A DNA stretch of 64,000 nucleotides from Streptomyces finlayi (lineage in GTDB: Bacteria > Actinomycetota > Actinomycetes > Streptomycetales > Streptomycetaceae): the NCBI RefSeq assembly GCF_014216315.1, contig NZ_CP045702.1:1984001-2048000 (forward strand), read 5' to 3'. The notes under the pieces were generated by a model. That model was not told the origin of the DNA, did no database searches, and worked only from the letters and a program-made list of their open reading frames with translations. Positions 15,657-25,700 of the stretch are shown in pieces. Position numbers and translations under genes: made by a program. Within the stretch, counting starts at the first letter, position 1. Each line of letters begins with the position of its first letter.

Positions 15657-18600
15657 GTGAGGCGAAGCAACGAGGGCTCCCCGGCGCAGCCGGAACGGGG
15701 CAACTTCACCCCGCCGCCCCGCGCCGGGGCGTCGTCCGCGGACATGTCCGCGCCCGAACCGGCCGGTGGCTCCACCAGCCGGCTGTCCCCGCGCAACTGG
15801 CGTGTGCCCACGCGGCTGAACGCGATCCTCCTGATCCCCGCGCTGGTCGGCCTGGTCATGGGCGGCTTCCAGGTGAAGGGATCGATCGACACCTGGAACG
15901 AGGCCCAGGACGCCGAGAAGACCGCGCGGATCGTGCGCGCGGCTTCGGAGTACGGGCAGGCGCTGCTCAACGAGCGTGACCTCACCGCTCAGCCACTCCT
16001 GTCGAACAAGCGCACCGCCGACGTCGTCGAGGAGGCCCGTTCCACCACGGACGAGGCCAAGACGAAGTTCGACACCGCCGTACAGGACATGCCGTCGGAA
16101 GGCCGCCTGGAGCGCCGCCTCAAGCTGTTCAGGGTGGAGGAGCCCCAGCTTCCCGAGCTGCGTAAGGCCGCCTACGCCGAGGCGCTGGACCCGGTGAAGA
16201 CCGAAGAGGGCTACACCAAGGTCCAGCACTCCCTGATGGAGTTCTCCAACGACCTCGGCCTCGGTACCGGCAACATCACCAGTTACGGCCGTACGGTCTA
16301 CGCGATCGAACTCTCCAAGGCCGCGCTATCGCTTCAGCGCTCCATCGGCATGCACCTGCTGGTCCGTCCCAGCCAGGAGCGCGGCACGTTCCAGGCGCAG
16401 GTCAAGGCCTTCAGCTCGTACAACTACCTGGAGCAGATCGCCCTCGCCGAGTTCGTCTCCGGTGGTACGGAGGCCGACGCGACCCGCCTCAAGACCGTCA
16501 TGACCGGCAAGGCCGCCGAGGGTGCCAAGCAGCTGAAGGCGGCCGCCGAGCAGGCCCAGGCCGCCGGCAAGCCGTTCGTGCCGCCGCCCAGCATCAACGG
16601 TTCGGTCTTCGACGGCATGGCCCAGCAGATCGGCCAGGGCCGGACGCCGGCCGAACTCCGGGCCAAGGGGATCACCCCCGAGACCTGGATGGCCGGCGCA
16701 ACCGCCAAGTTCGACGGTTACTCCACGGTCGGCGACGAGCTCGTCGACAAGGCCGTGACCGAGGCCGCGGAGATCTCGTCCGACGCCAAGACGGACGCCA
16801 TCGTCAACGGCCTGATCGTGGTCATCGCGCTGCTCGCGGCGTTCGTCGTCGCCGGCCTCATGGCCCGGCAGATGAGCCGCGCGATGCGCCAGCTGCGTAC
16901 CGCCGCCTTCAGTATCGCCGAACAGCGGCTGCCGATGCTGGTCGACCAGCTGTCGCGGACCGACCCGGGCCGGGTCGACACGCGCGTCCAGCCCATCCCG
17001 ATCAACACGCAGGACGAGATCGGCGAGGTCGCCCGCGCCTTCGACCAGGTGCACCGCGAGGCCGTCCGGCTCGCCGCCGAGCAGGCCATGCTCCGGGGCA
17101 ACGTCAACGCGATCTTCACCAACCTCTCGCGCCGCAACCAGTCGCTCATCGAGGGCCAGCTGACCCTCATCACCGACCTGGAGAACAACGAGGCGGACCC
17201 GGACCAGCTGGAGAGCCTGTTCAAGCTGGACCACCTGGCCACCCGTATGCGCCGTAACGGCGAGAACCTCCTCGTCCTCGCGGGCGAGGAGCCGGGCCGC
17301 CGCTGGAACCAGCCGGTGCCGCTGGTCGACGTCCTGCGGGCCGCCTCCTCCGAGGTGGAGTCGTACGAGCGCATCGAGCTCACCGGCGTACCGGAGAGCG
17401 AGATCCACGGGCAGGCCGTGACCGACCTCGTCCACCTGCTGGCCGAGCTGCTGGAGAACGCCACCACGTTCTCCTCCCCGCAGACCAAGGTCCGGGTCAC
17501 CGCGACCCGGCTGCCCGACGGCCGTGTGATGGTCGAGATCCACGACAAGGGCATCGGCCTCACGGCCGAGGACTTCGCGGACATCAACCACAAGCTGGCC
17601 AACCCGCCGACCGTGGACGCCGCGGTGTCCCAGCGCATGGGCCTCTTCGTGGTCGGCCGCCTCGCCGACCGGCACGGCGTCCGTGTCCAGCTGCGCCCCT
17701 CGGGGGAGCAGGCCGGTACCACCTCGCTGGTCATGCTGCCGGACGCGATCACCCACGGTGGCGGTGGAGAAGCCGTCGCGCAGGACGACTTCACCGTCTC
17801 CTCGATCATTCCGGAGCAGCAGCAGCCTGCGTTCGACCCGATGCCGCAGCAGACCACGATGCGTACGGCGGCGGAGCTCGGCTTCGACGACTCCCGGTAC
17901 GAGACACCCGACGGGGACGCCCAGCTCGACCCGGTCGGCCGTTCGCTCCTGCGTGAGGAGCGACGGGCCGCGCTGGAGGCCCAGGCCGGCGGCGAGCAGG
18001 CGGCGCTCCAGAGCCGGCCGCAGCAGTACGGGCAGGAGCAGTACGCCCAGGAGCCGCAGCCCGCACAGCAGGAGTACCAGCAGCCTTCGTACGAGGCCGC
18101 CCCGTACCAGCCGTATGGCACCGGCTACCCGCAGCAGGATCAGCAGGGCGGTTATCCGGAATCGGCCTATGGCGCTCCGGAAGCCCAGCAGGCCCAGTAC
18201 GGCGAGCAGTTCAACACCGCCGCGGCCCAGTCCCCCCAGGATGACTGGCCGGCTCAGGACGGCTACCAGGGAGCGTACGAGCCTGCACCACAGGCTGAAG
18301 CGGAATCTTTTCCGAGCGCTCCCGCAGCGGCTCAGGAGAGCGTAGGATTCGACCGTTCGGGCCCCGTCCCGAACACCGCGCAGGAGCTGACCGAAGCCGG
18401 TCTGCCGCGACGGGGTGGCGCGCAGCACTGGCAGCCCACCGGCCGCGGAAACGAATCTGCGGAATCGGTTCCGGTTCCGGTTCCGGTTCCGGCGCCGGTT
18501 CCGGCGCGGGACACGCAGCAGCCGCCTTCCGCCCCGGCGACCGGCGAAGGCCCCGACGACTGGCGCTCCACGAACGACGAACGCTGGGAGCGGGCCGAGA

Positions 18601-18827
18601 AGCTCCGCGACCCGAAGGCGGGCGGGATCACCCCGTCCGGTCTCCCCCGTCGCGTCCCCAAGGCCAATCTGGTCGAGGGCACGGCGGAGCAGACGCAGCA
18701 GGGCGGCCCCCAGGTCTCCCGCGCACCCGAGGACGTCCGTGGCAGGCTGAGCAATCTGCGGCGCGGGGTCCAGCGGGGCCGCGACGCGGGGTCGGACACA
18801 AGTAACACCTACAACCAGGAGCGTTAG
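15657..18827 (+). CDS. cvnA: conservon sensor-histidine-kinase-like protein (second copy)
   Basis: 1056 residues with the same order of parts as the first copy: TM1 about 54-71 (ILLIPALVGLVMGGF), sensor domain to about 380, TM2 about 381-402, HAMP, HATPase about 580-695 (LAELLENATTFSSP, HDKGIGL), and a low-complexity tail ending GGITPSGLPRRVPKANLVEG and QVSRAP. The sensor domain is strongly diverged from copy one, while the kinase core and tail motif are conserved, suggesting different input but similar output. The GTG at 15657 is preceded by AGAGGTTG, as in copy one. Its stop lies 1 bp from the next start. Confidence 0.92.
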   Translation: MRRSNEGSPAQPERGNFTPPPRAGASSADMSAPEPAGGSTSRLSPRNWRVPTRLNAILLIPALVGLVMGGFQVKGSIDTWNEAQDAEKTARIVRAASEYGQALLNERDLTAQPLLSNKRTADVVEEARSTTDEAKTKFDTAVQDMPSEGRLERRLKLFRVEEPQLPELRKAAYAEALDPVKTEEGYTKVQHSLMEFSNDLGLGTGNITSYGRTVYAIELSKAALSLQRSIGMHLLVRPSQERGTFQAQVKAFSSYNYLEQIALAEFVSGGTEADATRLKTVMTGKAAEGAKQLKAAAEQAQAAGKPFVPPPSINGSVFDGMAQQIGQGRTPAELRAKGITPETWMAGATAKFDGYSTVGDELVDKAVTEAAEISSDAKTDAIVNGLIVVIALLAAFVVAGLMARQMSRAMRQLRTAAFSIAEQRLPMLVDQLSRTDPGRVDTRVQPIPINTQDEIGEVARAFDQVHREAVRLAAEQAMLRGNVNAIFTNLSRRNQSLIEGQLTLITDLENNEADPDQLESLFKLDHLATRMRRNGENLLVLAGEEPGRRWNQPVPLVDVLRAASSEVESYERIELTGVPESEIHGQAVTDLVHLLAELLENATTFSSPQTKVRVTATRLPDGRVMVEIHDKGIGLTAEDFADINHKLANPPTVDAAVSQRMGLFVVGRLADRHGVRVQLRPSGEQAGTTSLVMLPDAITHGGGGEAVAQDDFTVSSIIPEQQQPAFDPMPQQTTMRTAAELGFDDSRYETPDGDAQLDPVGRSLLREERRAALEAQAGGEQAALQSRPQQYGQEQYAQEPQPAQQEYQQPSYEAAPYQPYGTGYPQQDQQGGYPESAYGAPEAQQAQYGEQFNTAAAQSPQDDWPAQDGYQGAYEPAPQAEAESFPSAPAAAQESVGFDRSGPVPNTAQELTEAGLPRRGGAQHWQPTGRGNESAESVPVPVPVPAPVPARDTQQPPSAPATGEGPDDWRSTNDERWERAEKLRDPKAGGITPSGLPRRVPKANLVEGTAEQTQQGGPQVSRAPEDVRGRLSNLRRGVQRGRDAGSDTSNTYNQER
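18467..18504. repeat. hexamer repeat GGTTCC in cvnA tail
   Basis: Six and a half tandem hexamers (GGTTCC with GGCGCC variants) encode a VPVPVPVPAPVPA stretch in the disordered tail. Likely slippage-prone. Confidence 0.85.
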
Positions 18828-18828
18828 T

Positions 18829-19251
18829 GTGAGCCCGATGAGCCAGGCGGCGCAGAATCTGAACTGGTTGATCACCAACTTCGTGGACAACACCCCCGGG
18901 GTGTCGCACACGGTGGTGGTCTCCGCTGACGGCCTGCTGCTGGCGATGTCCGAAGGCTTCCCGCGCGACCGCGCCGACCAGCTGGCGGCCGTCGCCTCCG
19001 GTCTGACGTCGCTGACCGCGGGCGCCTCCCGGATCTTCGAGGGCGGCGCCGTGAATCAGACCGTTGTGGAGATGGAGCGAGGATTCCTCTTCATCATGTC
19101 CATCTCCGACGGATCATCTCTTGCCGTCCTTTCGCATCCGGACGCCGATATCGGCCTGGTTGGGTATGAAATGGCGCTTCTGGTCGATCGCACCGGCAGC
19201 GTTCTGACCCCGGACCTCCGCGCGGAGCTCCAGGGAAGTCTTCTTAACTAA
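18829..19251 (+). CDS. cvnB: conservon roadblock/LC7 protein (second copy)
   Basis: 140 residues, over 90% identical by eye to the first copy; differences are mostly conservative (for example VSQ to VNQ, LFLMSV to LFIMSI). A GTG start at 18829 lies 7 bp after GGAG; the ATG at 18838 is the alternative. DNA identity is complete over a central block of about 110-130 bp. Confidence 0.93.
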   Translation: MSPMSQAAQNLNWLITNFVDNTPGVSHTVVVSADGLLLAMSEGFPRDRADQLAAVASGLTSLTAGASRIFEGGAVNQTVVEMERGFLFIMSISDGSSLAVLSHPDADIGLVGYEMALLVDRTGSVLTPDLRAELQGSLLN

Positions 19252-19271
19252 TAGGCAGACAGTGCGTTTCT

Positions 19272-19299
19272 CGCCACCGCCCCTTAAGGTGCGGTGGCG
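19272..19299 (+). promoter_or_regulatory. hairpin between cvnB and cvnC of second conservon
   Basis: A 9-bp perfect stem, CGCCACCGC with its complement, and a 10-base loop lie between the two genes. It could be a partial terminator or an RNA-processing site that sets the AB:CD ratio. The first conservon has no obvious match. Confidence 0.5.
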
Positions 19300-19341
19300 C
19301 GGCCCCACTGGTATCGGCGACTGGCATTCGGAGGAGGAAAC

Positions 19342-19986
19342 GTGGCAGCACCCACAGGCGGACACCCATATGAGGGTGGTCAGCGGGTTCCCGGTGAGCA
19401 CGACGACAACCGTTTCAACTTCCCCTCCGCCCCCGGCAGACAGGGTGCGCAACAGCCTTATCAGCCGCAGCAGCCCTACCAGCAGCCGCAGAGCACGCAG
19501 GGGTCCGACTGGCCCCAGCAAGGCTCGGACTGGCCGCAACAGGGTTCGTGGCCGCAGCAGCCCCAGCAGCCGTACGGATCGCCCCAGGCGCCCCGTATCC
19601 AGCCGGTGCAGCCACGGCGGGCCGCGGCGCCCGCACCCGCGGCGCACAACCCGCTGGTCCGTCCGTACGCCATGACAGGCGGCCGGACCCGGCCGCGGTA
19701 CCAGCTCGCCATCGAAGCGCTGGTGAGCACCACGGCCGATCCGTCGCGGCTCCAGGGGCAGTTGCCCGAGCATCAGCGGATCTGCCAGCTCTGCGTGGAG
19801 ATCAAGTCGGTGGCCGAGGTCTCGGCCCTCCTCTCGATCCCGCTCGGCGTTGCCCGGATCCTCGTCGCCGACCTGGCAGAGGCCGGGCTCGTCGCTATCC
19901 ATCAGCCCGGCGGCGACGAGGCCGCCGGCGGCCAACCAGACGTGACACTGCTCGAAAGGGTGCTCAGTGGACTTCGCAAGCTCTAG
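19342..19986 (+). CDS. cvnC: conservon DUF742 protein with extended N-terminus (second copy)
   Basis: 214 residues. The C-terminal 120 match the DUF742 domain of copy one (LVRPYAMTGGRTRPRYQLA). The first 95 are a Gln/Pro-rich disordered extension absent from copy one (PQQPYQQPQ and similar). The GTG at 19342 follows GGAGGAGG and is preferred over an earlier frame opening at 19294 that includes the hairpin. It overlaps cvnD by 20 bp. Confidence 0.92.
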   Translation: MAAPTGGHPYEGGQRVPGEHDDNRFNFPSAPGRQGAQQPYQPQQPYQQPQSTQGSDWPQQGSDWPQQGSWPQQPQQPYGSPQAPRIQPVQPRRAAAPAPAAHNPLVRPYAMTGGRTRPRYQLAIEALVSTTADPSRLQGQLPEHQRICQLCVEIKSVAEVSALLSIPLGVARILVADLAEAGLVAIHQPGGDEAAGGQPDVTLLERVLSGLRKL

Positions 19987-20548
19987 CGGCGGAGCGGCCC
20001 GCTCAACTACCTCGGCGAAGATCGTGGTAGCAGGGGGCTTCGGCGTGGGTAAGACCACGTTTGTCGGTGCCGTTTCGGAGATCAATCCGCTGCGCACCGA
20101 AGCCGTGATGACGTCCGCTTCCGCGGGCATCGACGACCTCACACACACCGGGGACAAGACCACCACCACGGTGGCCATGGACTTCGGACGCATCACCCTG
20201 GACCAGGACCTGATCCTGTACCTCTTCGGCACCCCCGGACAGGACCGCTTCTGGTTCATGTGGGACGACCTCGTACGCGGCGCCATCGGCGCCGTCGTCC
20301 TCGTCGACACCCGCCGCCTCGCCGACTGCTTCCCCGCGGTCGACTACTTCGAAAACAGCGGCCTCCCCTTCGTCATCGCCCTCAACGGCTTCGACGGACA
20401 CCAGCCCTACACCCCCGACGAAGTACGCGAAGCACTCCAGATCGGCCCGGACACCCCGATCCTGATCACGGACGCCCGCCACCGCGGGGACGCCAAGAGC
20501 GCGCTCATCACGCTGGTTGAGCACGCCCTCATGGCTCGCCTGCGCTGA
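19967..20548 (+). CDS. cvnD: conservon small GTPase (second copy)
   Basis: 193 residues. Same P-loop GGFGVGKTT, LFGTPGQDRFW and ALNGFDG. Differences from copy one are confined to about residues 7-15 and the last 40. Starts at a GTG inside cvnC. Confidence 0.94.
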   Translation: MDFASSSGGAARSTTSAKIVVAGGFGVGKTTFVGAVSEINPLRTEAVMTSASAGIDDLTHTGDKTTTTVAMDFGRITLDQDLILYLFGTPGQDRFWFMWDDLVRGAIGAVVLVDTRRLADCFPAVDYFENSGLPFVIALNGFDGHQPYTPDEVREALQIGPDTPILITDARHRGDAKSALITLVEHALMARLR

Positions 20549-20567
20549 CGGCCCCGGTACGACGGCA

Positions 20568-20600
20568 GGCCCCGCACTCCGGAAGGAGTACGGGGCCTTT
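20568..20600. terminator. terminator between second conservon and accE
   Basis: GGCCCCGCACTCC pairs with GGAGTACGGGGCC (small internal mismatch) around a GGAA loop, followed by TTT. Convergent position suggests use on both strands. Confidence 0.85.
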
Positions 20601-20632
20601 CGCATGCGCCCCGTGCGGGGCGCGGGGCGTTC

Positions 20633-20836
20633 TCAGCCCTGCCAGCTGTGCGGGGCGCGGAAGCCGGGCGTGCGCTCCAGACGGCGCCATCCGGCGGTGT
20701 TGCGGCCTCGGTGGGCGGGTGCGGCGGGCTGGGCGGCCGCACGGGCGAGCAGGACGGCGGTGATGGCCGCCAGCTCCTCGGGGTCGGCGAGACCCTTCTC
20801 GACGCGCAGCACGGACTCGGCGGGGGTGATGCTCAT
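20633..20836 (-). CDS. accE: acyl-CoA carboxylase epsilon subunit
   Basis: 67 residues. ADPEELAAITAVLLARAA and the C-terminal WRRLERTPGFRAPHSWQG pattern are typical of the small actinobacterial epsilon subunit that stabilises and activates the carboxyltransferase (AccB/AccD5-type) complex. It lies 66 bp downstream of accB on the same strand, the standard pairing. Confidence 0.9.
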   Translation of the reverse strand: MSITPAESVLRVEKGLADPEELAAITAVLLARAAAQPAAPAHRGRNTAGWRRLERTPGFRAPHSWQG

Positions 20837-20902
20837 GGGGTGTGTCTCCGTCTTCTCGGCAGATGGCGCGGGCGGCGGCGGGGGTCACCCGCGTCGGCCG
20901 GG

Positions 20903-22486
20903 CTACTGCGGCGGGTTGCCGTGCTTACGGGACGGCAGGTCGGCGTGCTTGTTGCGGAGCATCGCGAGCGAGGCGATGAGGATTTCTCGCGTCTCGGCGG
21001 GGTCGATGACGTCATCGACCAGGCCGCGCTCGGCGGCGTAGTACGGGTGCATGAGTTCGGCCTTGTACTCCTTGACCATGCGGGCCCGCATGGCTTCGGA
21101 GTCCTCGGCCTCGGCGATCTGGCGGCGGAAGATGACGTTGGCCGCGCCCTCGGCGCCCATCACCGCGATCTCGTTGGTGGGCCAGGCGTACGTGAGGTCG
21201 GCTCCGATGGACTGCGAGTCCATGACGATGTACGCGCCTCCGTATGCCTTGCGCAGGATCAGGCTGATCCTCGGCACGGTGGCGTTGCAGTACGCGTAGA
21301 GCAGCTTCGCGCCGTGCCGGATGATCCCACCGTGCTCCTGGTCGACGCCCGGAAGGAAGCCGGGGACGTCCAACAGGGTGACGATCGGGATGTTGAACGC
21401 ATCGCACATCTGGACGAAACGAGCGGCCTTCTCGGACGCCTCGATGTCCAGGACGCCCGCCATGGCGAGCGGCTGGTTGGCGACGATGCCGACGACCCGG
21501 CCGTCGAGGCGGGCCAGCGCGCAGATGATGTTGCGGGCCCAGCGCTCGTGGATCTCCAGGTAGTCGCCGTCGTCGACGAGCTCCTCGATGACCTTGTGCA
21601 TGTCGTAGGGACGGTTGCCGTCGGCCGGGACCAGGTCGAGCAGGGTGTCGCCGCGCCGGTCGGCGGGGTCGTCGCTCGTCACCGTGGGCGGGTTCTCGCG
21701 GTTGTTGGAGGGCAGCATCCCGATCAGGTAGCGGACCTCGGCGATGCAGGTCTCCTCGTCGTCGTACGCGAAGTGCGCGACGCCCGAGGTCTCGGCGTGC
21801 ACGTCCGCGCCACCGAGGCCGTTCTGGGTGATCTCCTCACCGGTGACCGCCTTGACGACGTCCGGTCCGGTGATGAACATCTGCGAGGTCTCGCGGACCA
21901 TGAAGACGAAGTCGGTGAGGGCGGGGCTGTAGGCCGCGCCGCCCGCGCAGGGGCCGAGCATCACGCTGATCTGCGGGATGACACCGGACGCCCGGGTGTT
22001 GCGCTGGAAGATCCCGCCGTATCCGGCGAGCGCGGAGACGCCCTCCTGGATACGGGCGCCGGCGCCGTCGTTCAGGGACACCAGCGGGGCGCCGGCCGAG
22101 ATGGCCATGTCCATGATCTTGTGGATCTTCGTGGCGTGGGCCTCGCCCAGCGCCCCGCCGAAGATCCGGAAGTCGTGGGCGTAGACGAAGACCGTGCGGC
22201 CCTCGACGGTGCCCCAGCCGGTGATGACGCCGTCGGTGTACGGCTTCTTCTCCTCCAGGCCGAACCCGGTCGCCCGGTGCCGGCGCAGCTGCTCGACCTC
22301 CTTGAACGATCCCTCGTCGAGCAGCAGTGCGATGCGCTCGCGGGCGGTCAGCTTGCCCTTGGCGTGCTGTGCCTCGGTCGCGCGCTCACTCGGTCCCCGC
22401 CGGGCCTGCTCTCGCAGCGCCAGCAGTTCGGCCACCCGGCCACGCGTGTCGCCCGGCTCGCTCAGGGTCTCGTCCACAACGGTCAT
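20903..22486 (-). CDS. accB: acetyl/propionyl-CoA carboxylase carboxyltransferase beta subunit
   Basis: 527 residues, full-length carboxyltransferase with N and C crotonase-like halves (SLNDGAGARIQEGVSALAG, MLGPCAGGAAYSPALTDF, DVPGFLPGVDQEHGG). The specificity position (422 in S. coelicolor numbering) is Ile in AYIVMDSQSIGADL; in this family Ile marks AccB, able to use acetyl-, propionyl- and butyryl-CoA, while Asp marks propionyl-CoA-only PccB. It supplies malonyl-CoA (and methylmalonyl-CoA) for fatty acids and polyketides. Operon with accE; the biotinylated alpha subunit is not in the window. Confidence 0.94.
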   Translation of the reverse strand: MTVVDETLSEPGDTRGRVAELLALREQARRGPSERATEAQHAKGKLTARERIALLLDEGSFKEVEQLRRHRATGFGLEEKKPYTDGVITGWGTVEGRTVFVYAHDFRIFGGALGEAHATKIHKIMDMAISAGAPLVSLNDGAGARIQEGVSALAGYGGIFQRNTRASGVIPQISVMLGPCAGGAAYSPALTDFVFMVRETSQMFITGPDVVKAVTGEEITQNGLGGADVHAETSGVAHFAYDDEETCIAEVRYLIGMLPSNNRENPPTVTSDDPADRRGDTLLDLVPADGNRPYDMHKVIEELVDDGDYLEIHERWARNIICALARLDGRVVGIVANQPLAMAGVLDIEASEKAARFVQMCDAFNIPIVTLLDVPGFLPGVDQEHGGIIRHGAKLLYAYCNATVPRISLILRKAYGGAYIVMDSQSIGADLTYAWPTNEIAVMGAEGAANVIFRRQIAEAEDSEAMRARMVKEYKAELMHPYYAAERGLVDDVIDPAETREILIASLAMLRNKHADLPSRKHGNPPQ

Positions 22487-22694
22487 GTACTGACCCTACG
22501 AACCCCACGGCACAAATCGTGCCGTTGACTCCACACAGTCTCCTGCCCGGTTTCCTGGTGGACCCCGACAGAACCCGAACGCCGCACAGCCGTCCCGCCA
22601 GCTCACAGCCCTCCGCCTTTGTGGGGGGCCGACAAAGCCGAGGATGTGTCGCCGGGCACATCGTCCGTACCGGCCAGGCGTACGGAGACGCTAC

Positions 22695-22729
22695 GGCACG
22701 GGCGCGGGACCGTGTCCCACGCCCGTGCC
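22695..22729 (-). terminator. terminator after the GH101 gene
   Basis: A long stem, GGCACGGGCG and GGGAC pairing with GTCCC and CGCCCGTGCC (one mismatch pair), has a 3-base loop. It starts 17 bp beyond the stop. The remaining 22487-22694 segment holds only the accB promoter region. Confidence 0.85.
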
Positions 22730-22745
22730 CCGGCAGGTCCAGGGG

Positions 22746-25700
22746 TCAGCTGCCGCAGTGGAAGCGTGCGCTGCCCCAGTCGGCGTGGTCGTTGCCGTTG
22801 CCGTCCCCGGCCTCGGTGACGATCAGATCGACGTACTTGGCGCCGGTGACGTCCGCGGTGAGCGGGCGGGCCGGGTCGGCCGCCCTCAGTACGGGGGTCG
22901 CCGCCACCTGCCTGCCGTCGGCGGCGACCTCGAAGGTCACCGTGCCCCGCGATACCTGTGCGTCGTCCACCCCGACATCGGCGGTGAAGCCGGTGCACCG
23001 CCCGCCGAGGTAGTAGCGGATCTTCGCGGCTGCGTGGCTGCCGATGCCCTTGGCGTGGACCACTCCGCCGATCGTCAACGGGGTGCCGTCCTTGGCTGCC
23101 TGACCTCCGTTGGACATGTCCCGCTCGACCGGTCCCCAGCCGTTCTCGGCGGATGTCCAGTCGATGTCGCTCGCCCAGACATCGCCGGTGGGCGGCGGCT
23201 GCAGGGTCCGTACGGAACTGGAGGCGTCCAGCGAGCGGGGTGTGCCGCCGGCCGTGTATCCGGCCTTGGCCTTGAGGGTGTACGGCACGTACGCGGCGTC
23301 CACCGGAGGGGTGACCTGCCAGACCGCGGTCGCCTTGGCGCCCGTGGCGACACTGTCGTGCGTGACCGGTGCCGCGGGGGCGGCCGTCCAGCCCTCGGGC
23401 AGGTCGAGTGACAGCCGGACGTCGCTCGCGGCGGTCTGCTCGAAGTTGGTGAAGGTGGCGGTGACCTCGTTCTTCTGCCCGGGTTCGAAGGTGGTGGCCT
23501 TCGGGGTGAGGGCGAGAGTGGCGCAGGCCGACTGTTCGTCGGACGGGCCGAGGTCGGTGACCGTGAACCCGTCAAGGATGAAGTCGGCCTTGGCGTGCGC
23601 GTCGTCGCGCATCCGCAGTCCGGTCCAGGTGTCGCCGCAGCCCGCGTTCACGGTCTGGCTGAAGTGGGCGGTGGTGCGGGCCTGGGGGACGGCGGTGCGG
23701 CGGGTCTCGACGGACTCGGGCTTCCCGGCGGCGATCCGGTCGTATCCGGTGACCCATTCGAAGGAGCCGGCGTGGCCGGTCTGGTAGTCGAACTCGATCT
23801 CGTAGCTGTGCCCTTCCACCATCGGCACGGTGGCCGGGGCGGTCCGGTAGACGAGTCCCTCGTTGCCCTCGTGGGTCTTGAGCGACTCCTCGCCCGCCAG
23901 GACGTCGTCGACGAGCTTGCCGTTCCAGCCGGCCTGGGTGTACGGGGCGTTCTTCTGCGCGATGTGCGTGCGCGGGTCGTTGGAGCCTCCCGCGGAGCCC
24001 TTCAGGAAGGGCCCCCACGCCTGGTCGACGTCCTCGAAGTCCTCGTACACGATGGTTCCCGCCTTGGTGGCGGGCGCGTTGGCGACGACGCGTACGTCGT
24101 CGGCCCGTACGGTCGCCGTTCCCTTGCCCGCGTCGATCCGCAGGGTCGCGGTGCCGGTGGCGGGGGCGGTGAAGTTGACCTTGACGCGCTGCATGTAGGT
24201 GTCGTGCCAGTCGCTCGCCGCGATCCTGTTCATGACCGTGGACCGTTCGACGGCGACCTGCTTGCCGGCGACCGACAGGGTCGTGCGCCGTTCCTTGCCG
24301 GGTTCGATCTCCAGCCAGGCGGAGGCGGTGTAGCGCTCTCCCGGCGTCAGCCCGGTGATCGTCTGGCCGGCCGCGCCGTCGATCCGGGCGCTGTTGCGGC
24401 CCATCCCGTCGGTGTCGCGGGTGACGGTGCCGGTCTTGACCCAGTCGCTCAGATCACGGTCGTTGAACCCGGGGTCGGCGACGGGGCCGCCCTGCCCCCA
24501 GCCGGCGTCGCGCAGGCCGGGGGCGTGGTCGGGGTAGAGGACATACGGCCGGCCGGCGGTCGCGGTGAGCGTGACGCGGCCGTCGGCGGGCTTCACCGTG
24601 CCGGTCTTCACCCGCCCGTTGTCGGTGAGCTCGTAGACGGTGTACGCGCCGTCGCCGGGTACCGCCCAGCTGCTCGTACCACCGTCCTCGCTGTAGTGGT
24701 AGAGCTTCTTCCCGCCGTCCCACGGCAGGAGGTAGTCGCCGCCGCTGAGGACCTTGCGCCCGTCGTCGTAGAACGTCCGCTTCCCGTCCTCGACGGTGCC
24801 GCGGACACCCCCGGTGAAGGTGATGTCGTTCGTCCCGGAGTCCCAGCGGGTGATCTTCTCCTGCTGGAGGAACTTCGCGGGCAGGTTCTGCTGCCAGACC
24901 GCGCCGTAGAAGGCGTTGAAGTCCTGCTCGCCTGTCCATCCCCCGAAGCCTTCGAGGACGGACTGGCCGAGGACCGGGTGCTTGTTCCAGACGTCCTTCT
25001 CACCGTTGCGGATGAAGCGGATGATCTGCGAGTTGAGGCCCTTGTTGGTGGCGCCGCCGTAGTCCAGGTCGTTGGCCCAGTGCGACCACAGCGAGGAGCG
25101 CTCGAACTTGTCGGCCCACTCGGTGCCGACGGTCCAGCCCTGCTTCCGCACGGCCCGCATGGTCTTGTCGGCGATCCAGCCGTGCGAGTAGTACACGTCG
25201 ATGTACAGGAACGACAGGTTCGGGTCGGTCTCGTCCCGCAGCTGCTGGAACCGCTTGGCGAGGTCACCGCTGTTGATGTCGCGGCGCTGGTCCATGTAGT
25301 AGCTCTGGTTGAGCCAGTTCCAGCCCGGGCTGTTCTTGTCGGCGAGCGACTCGCTGAACGCCTTCGCCTCGGGGTACGACTCGGTGGCGTTGACGTGTAC
25401 GCCGAAGGTCGCCCCCCAGTCCTTGCCCTGCTTGAGCAGCTTGTTGAGGTCCTTGAGCCCGCCTGCGCGCTTGTTGTAGTTGCCGCCGTAGTCGGGGTGG
25501 GCGGAGTCGTGGCCCTCGGAGCCGTAACCCTTGAGGACGGCCAGCTGACCGAGGCCGTCCGTGGCCAGGGAGACCCGCTTGACGTCGTCGAGGGTCCGCA
25601 GGAAGGGGTGGGTGGCCTGGCTGGCGAAGTTGAACGGGATGTGGGTGATGACCCGGTCCGCCGTCTCGTCGCCGCCCGGCGCGATGACGCCGATGGAGCG

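Noticed and set aside
20648..22528. 626-residue open frame opposite accB
   Set aside because: Antisense shadow of a highly conserved gene.
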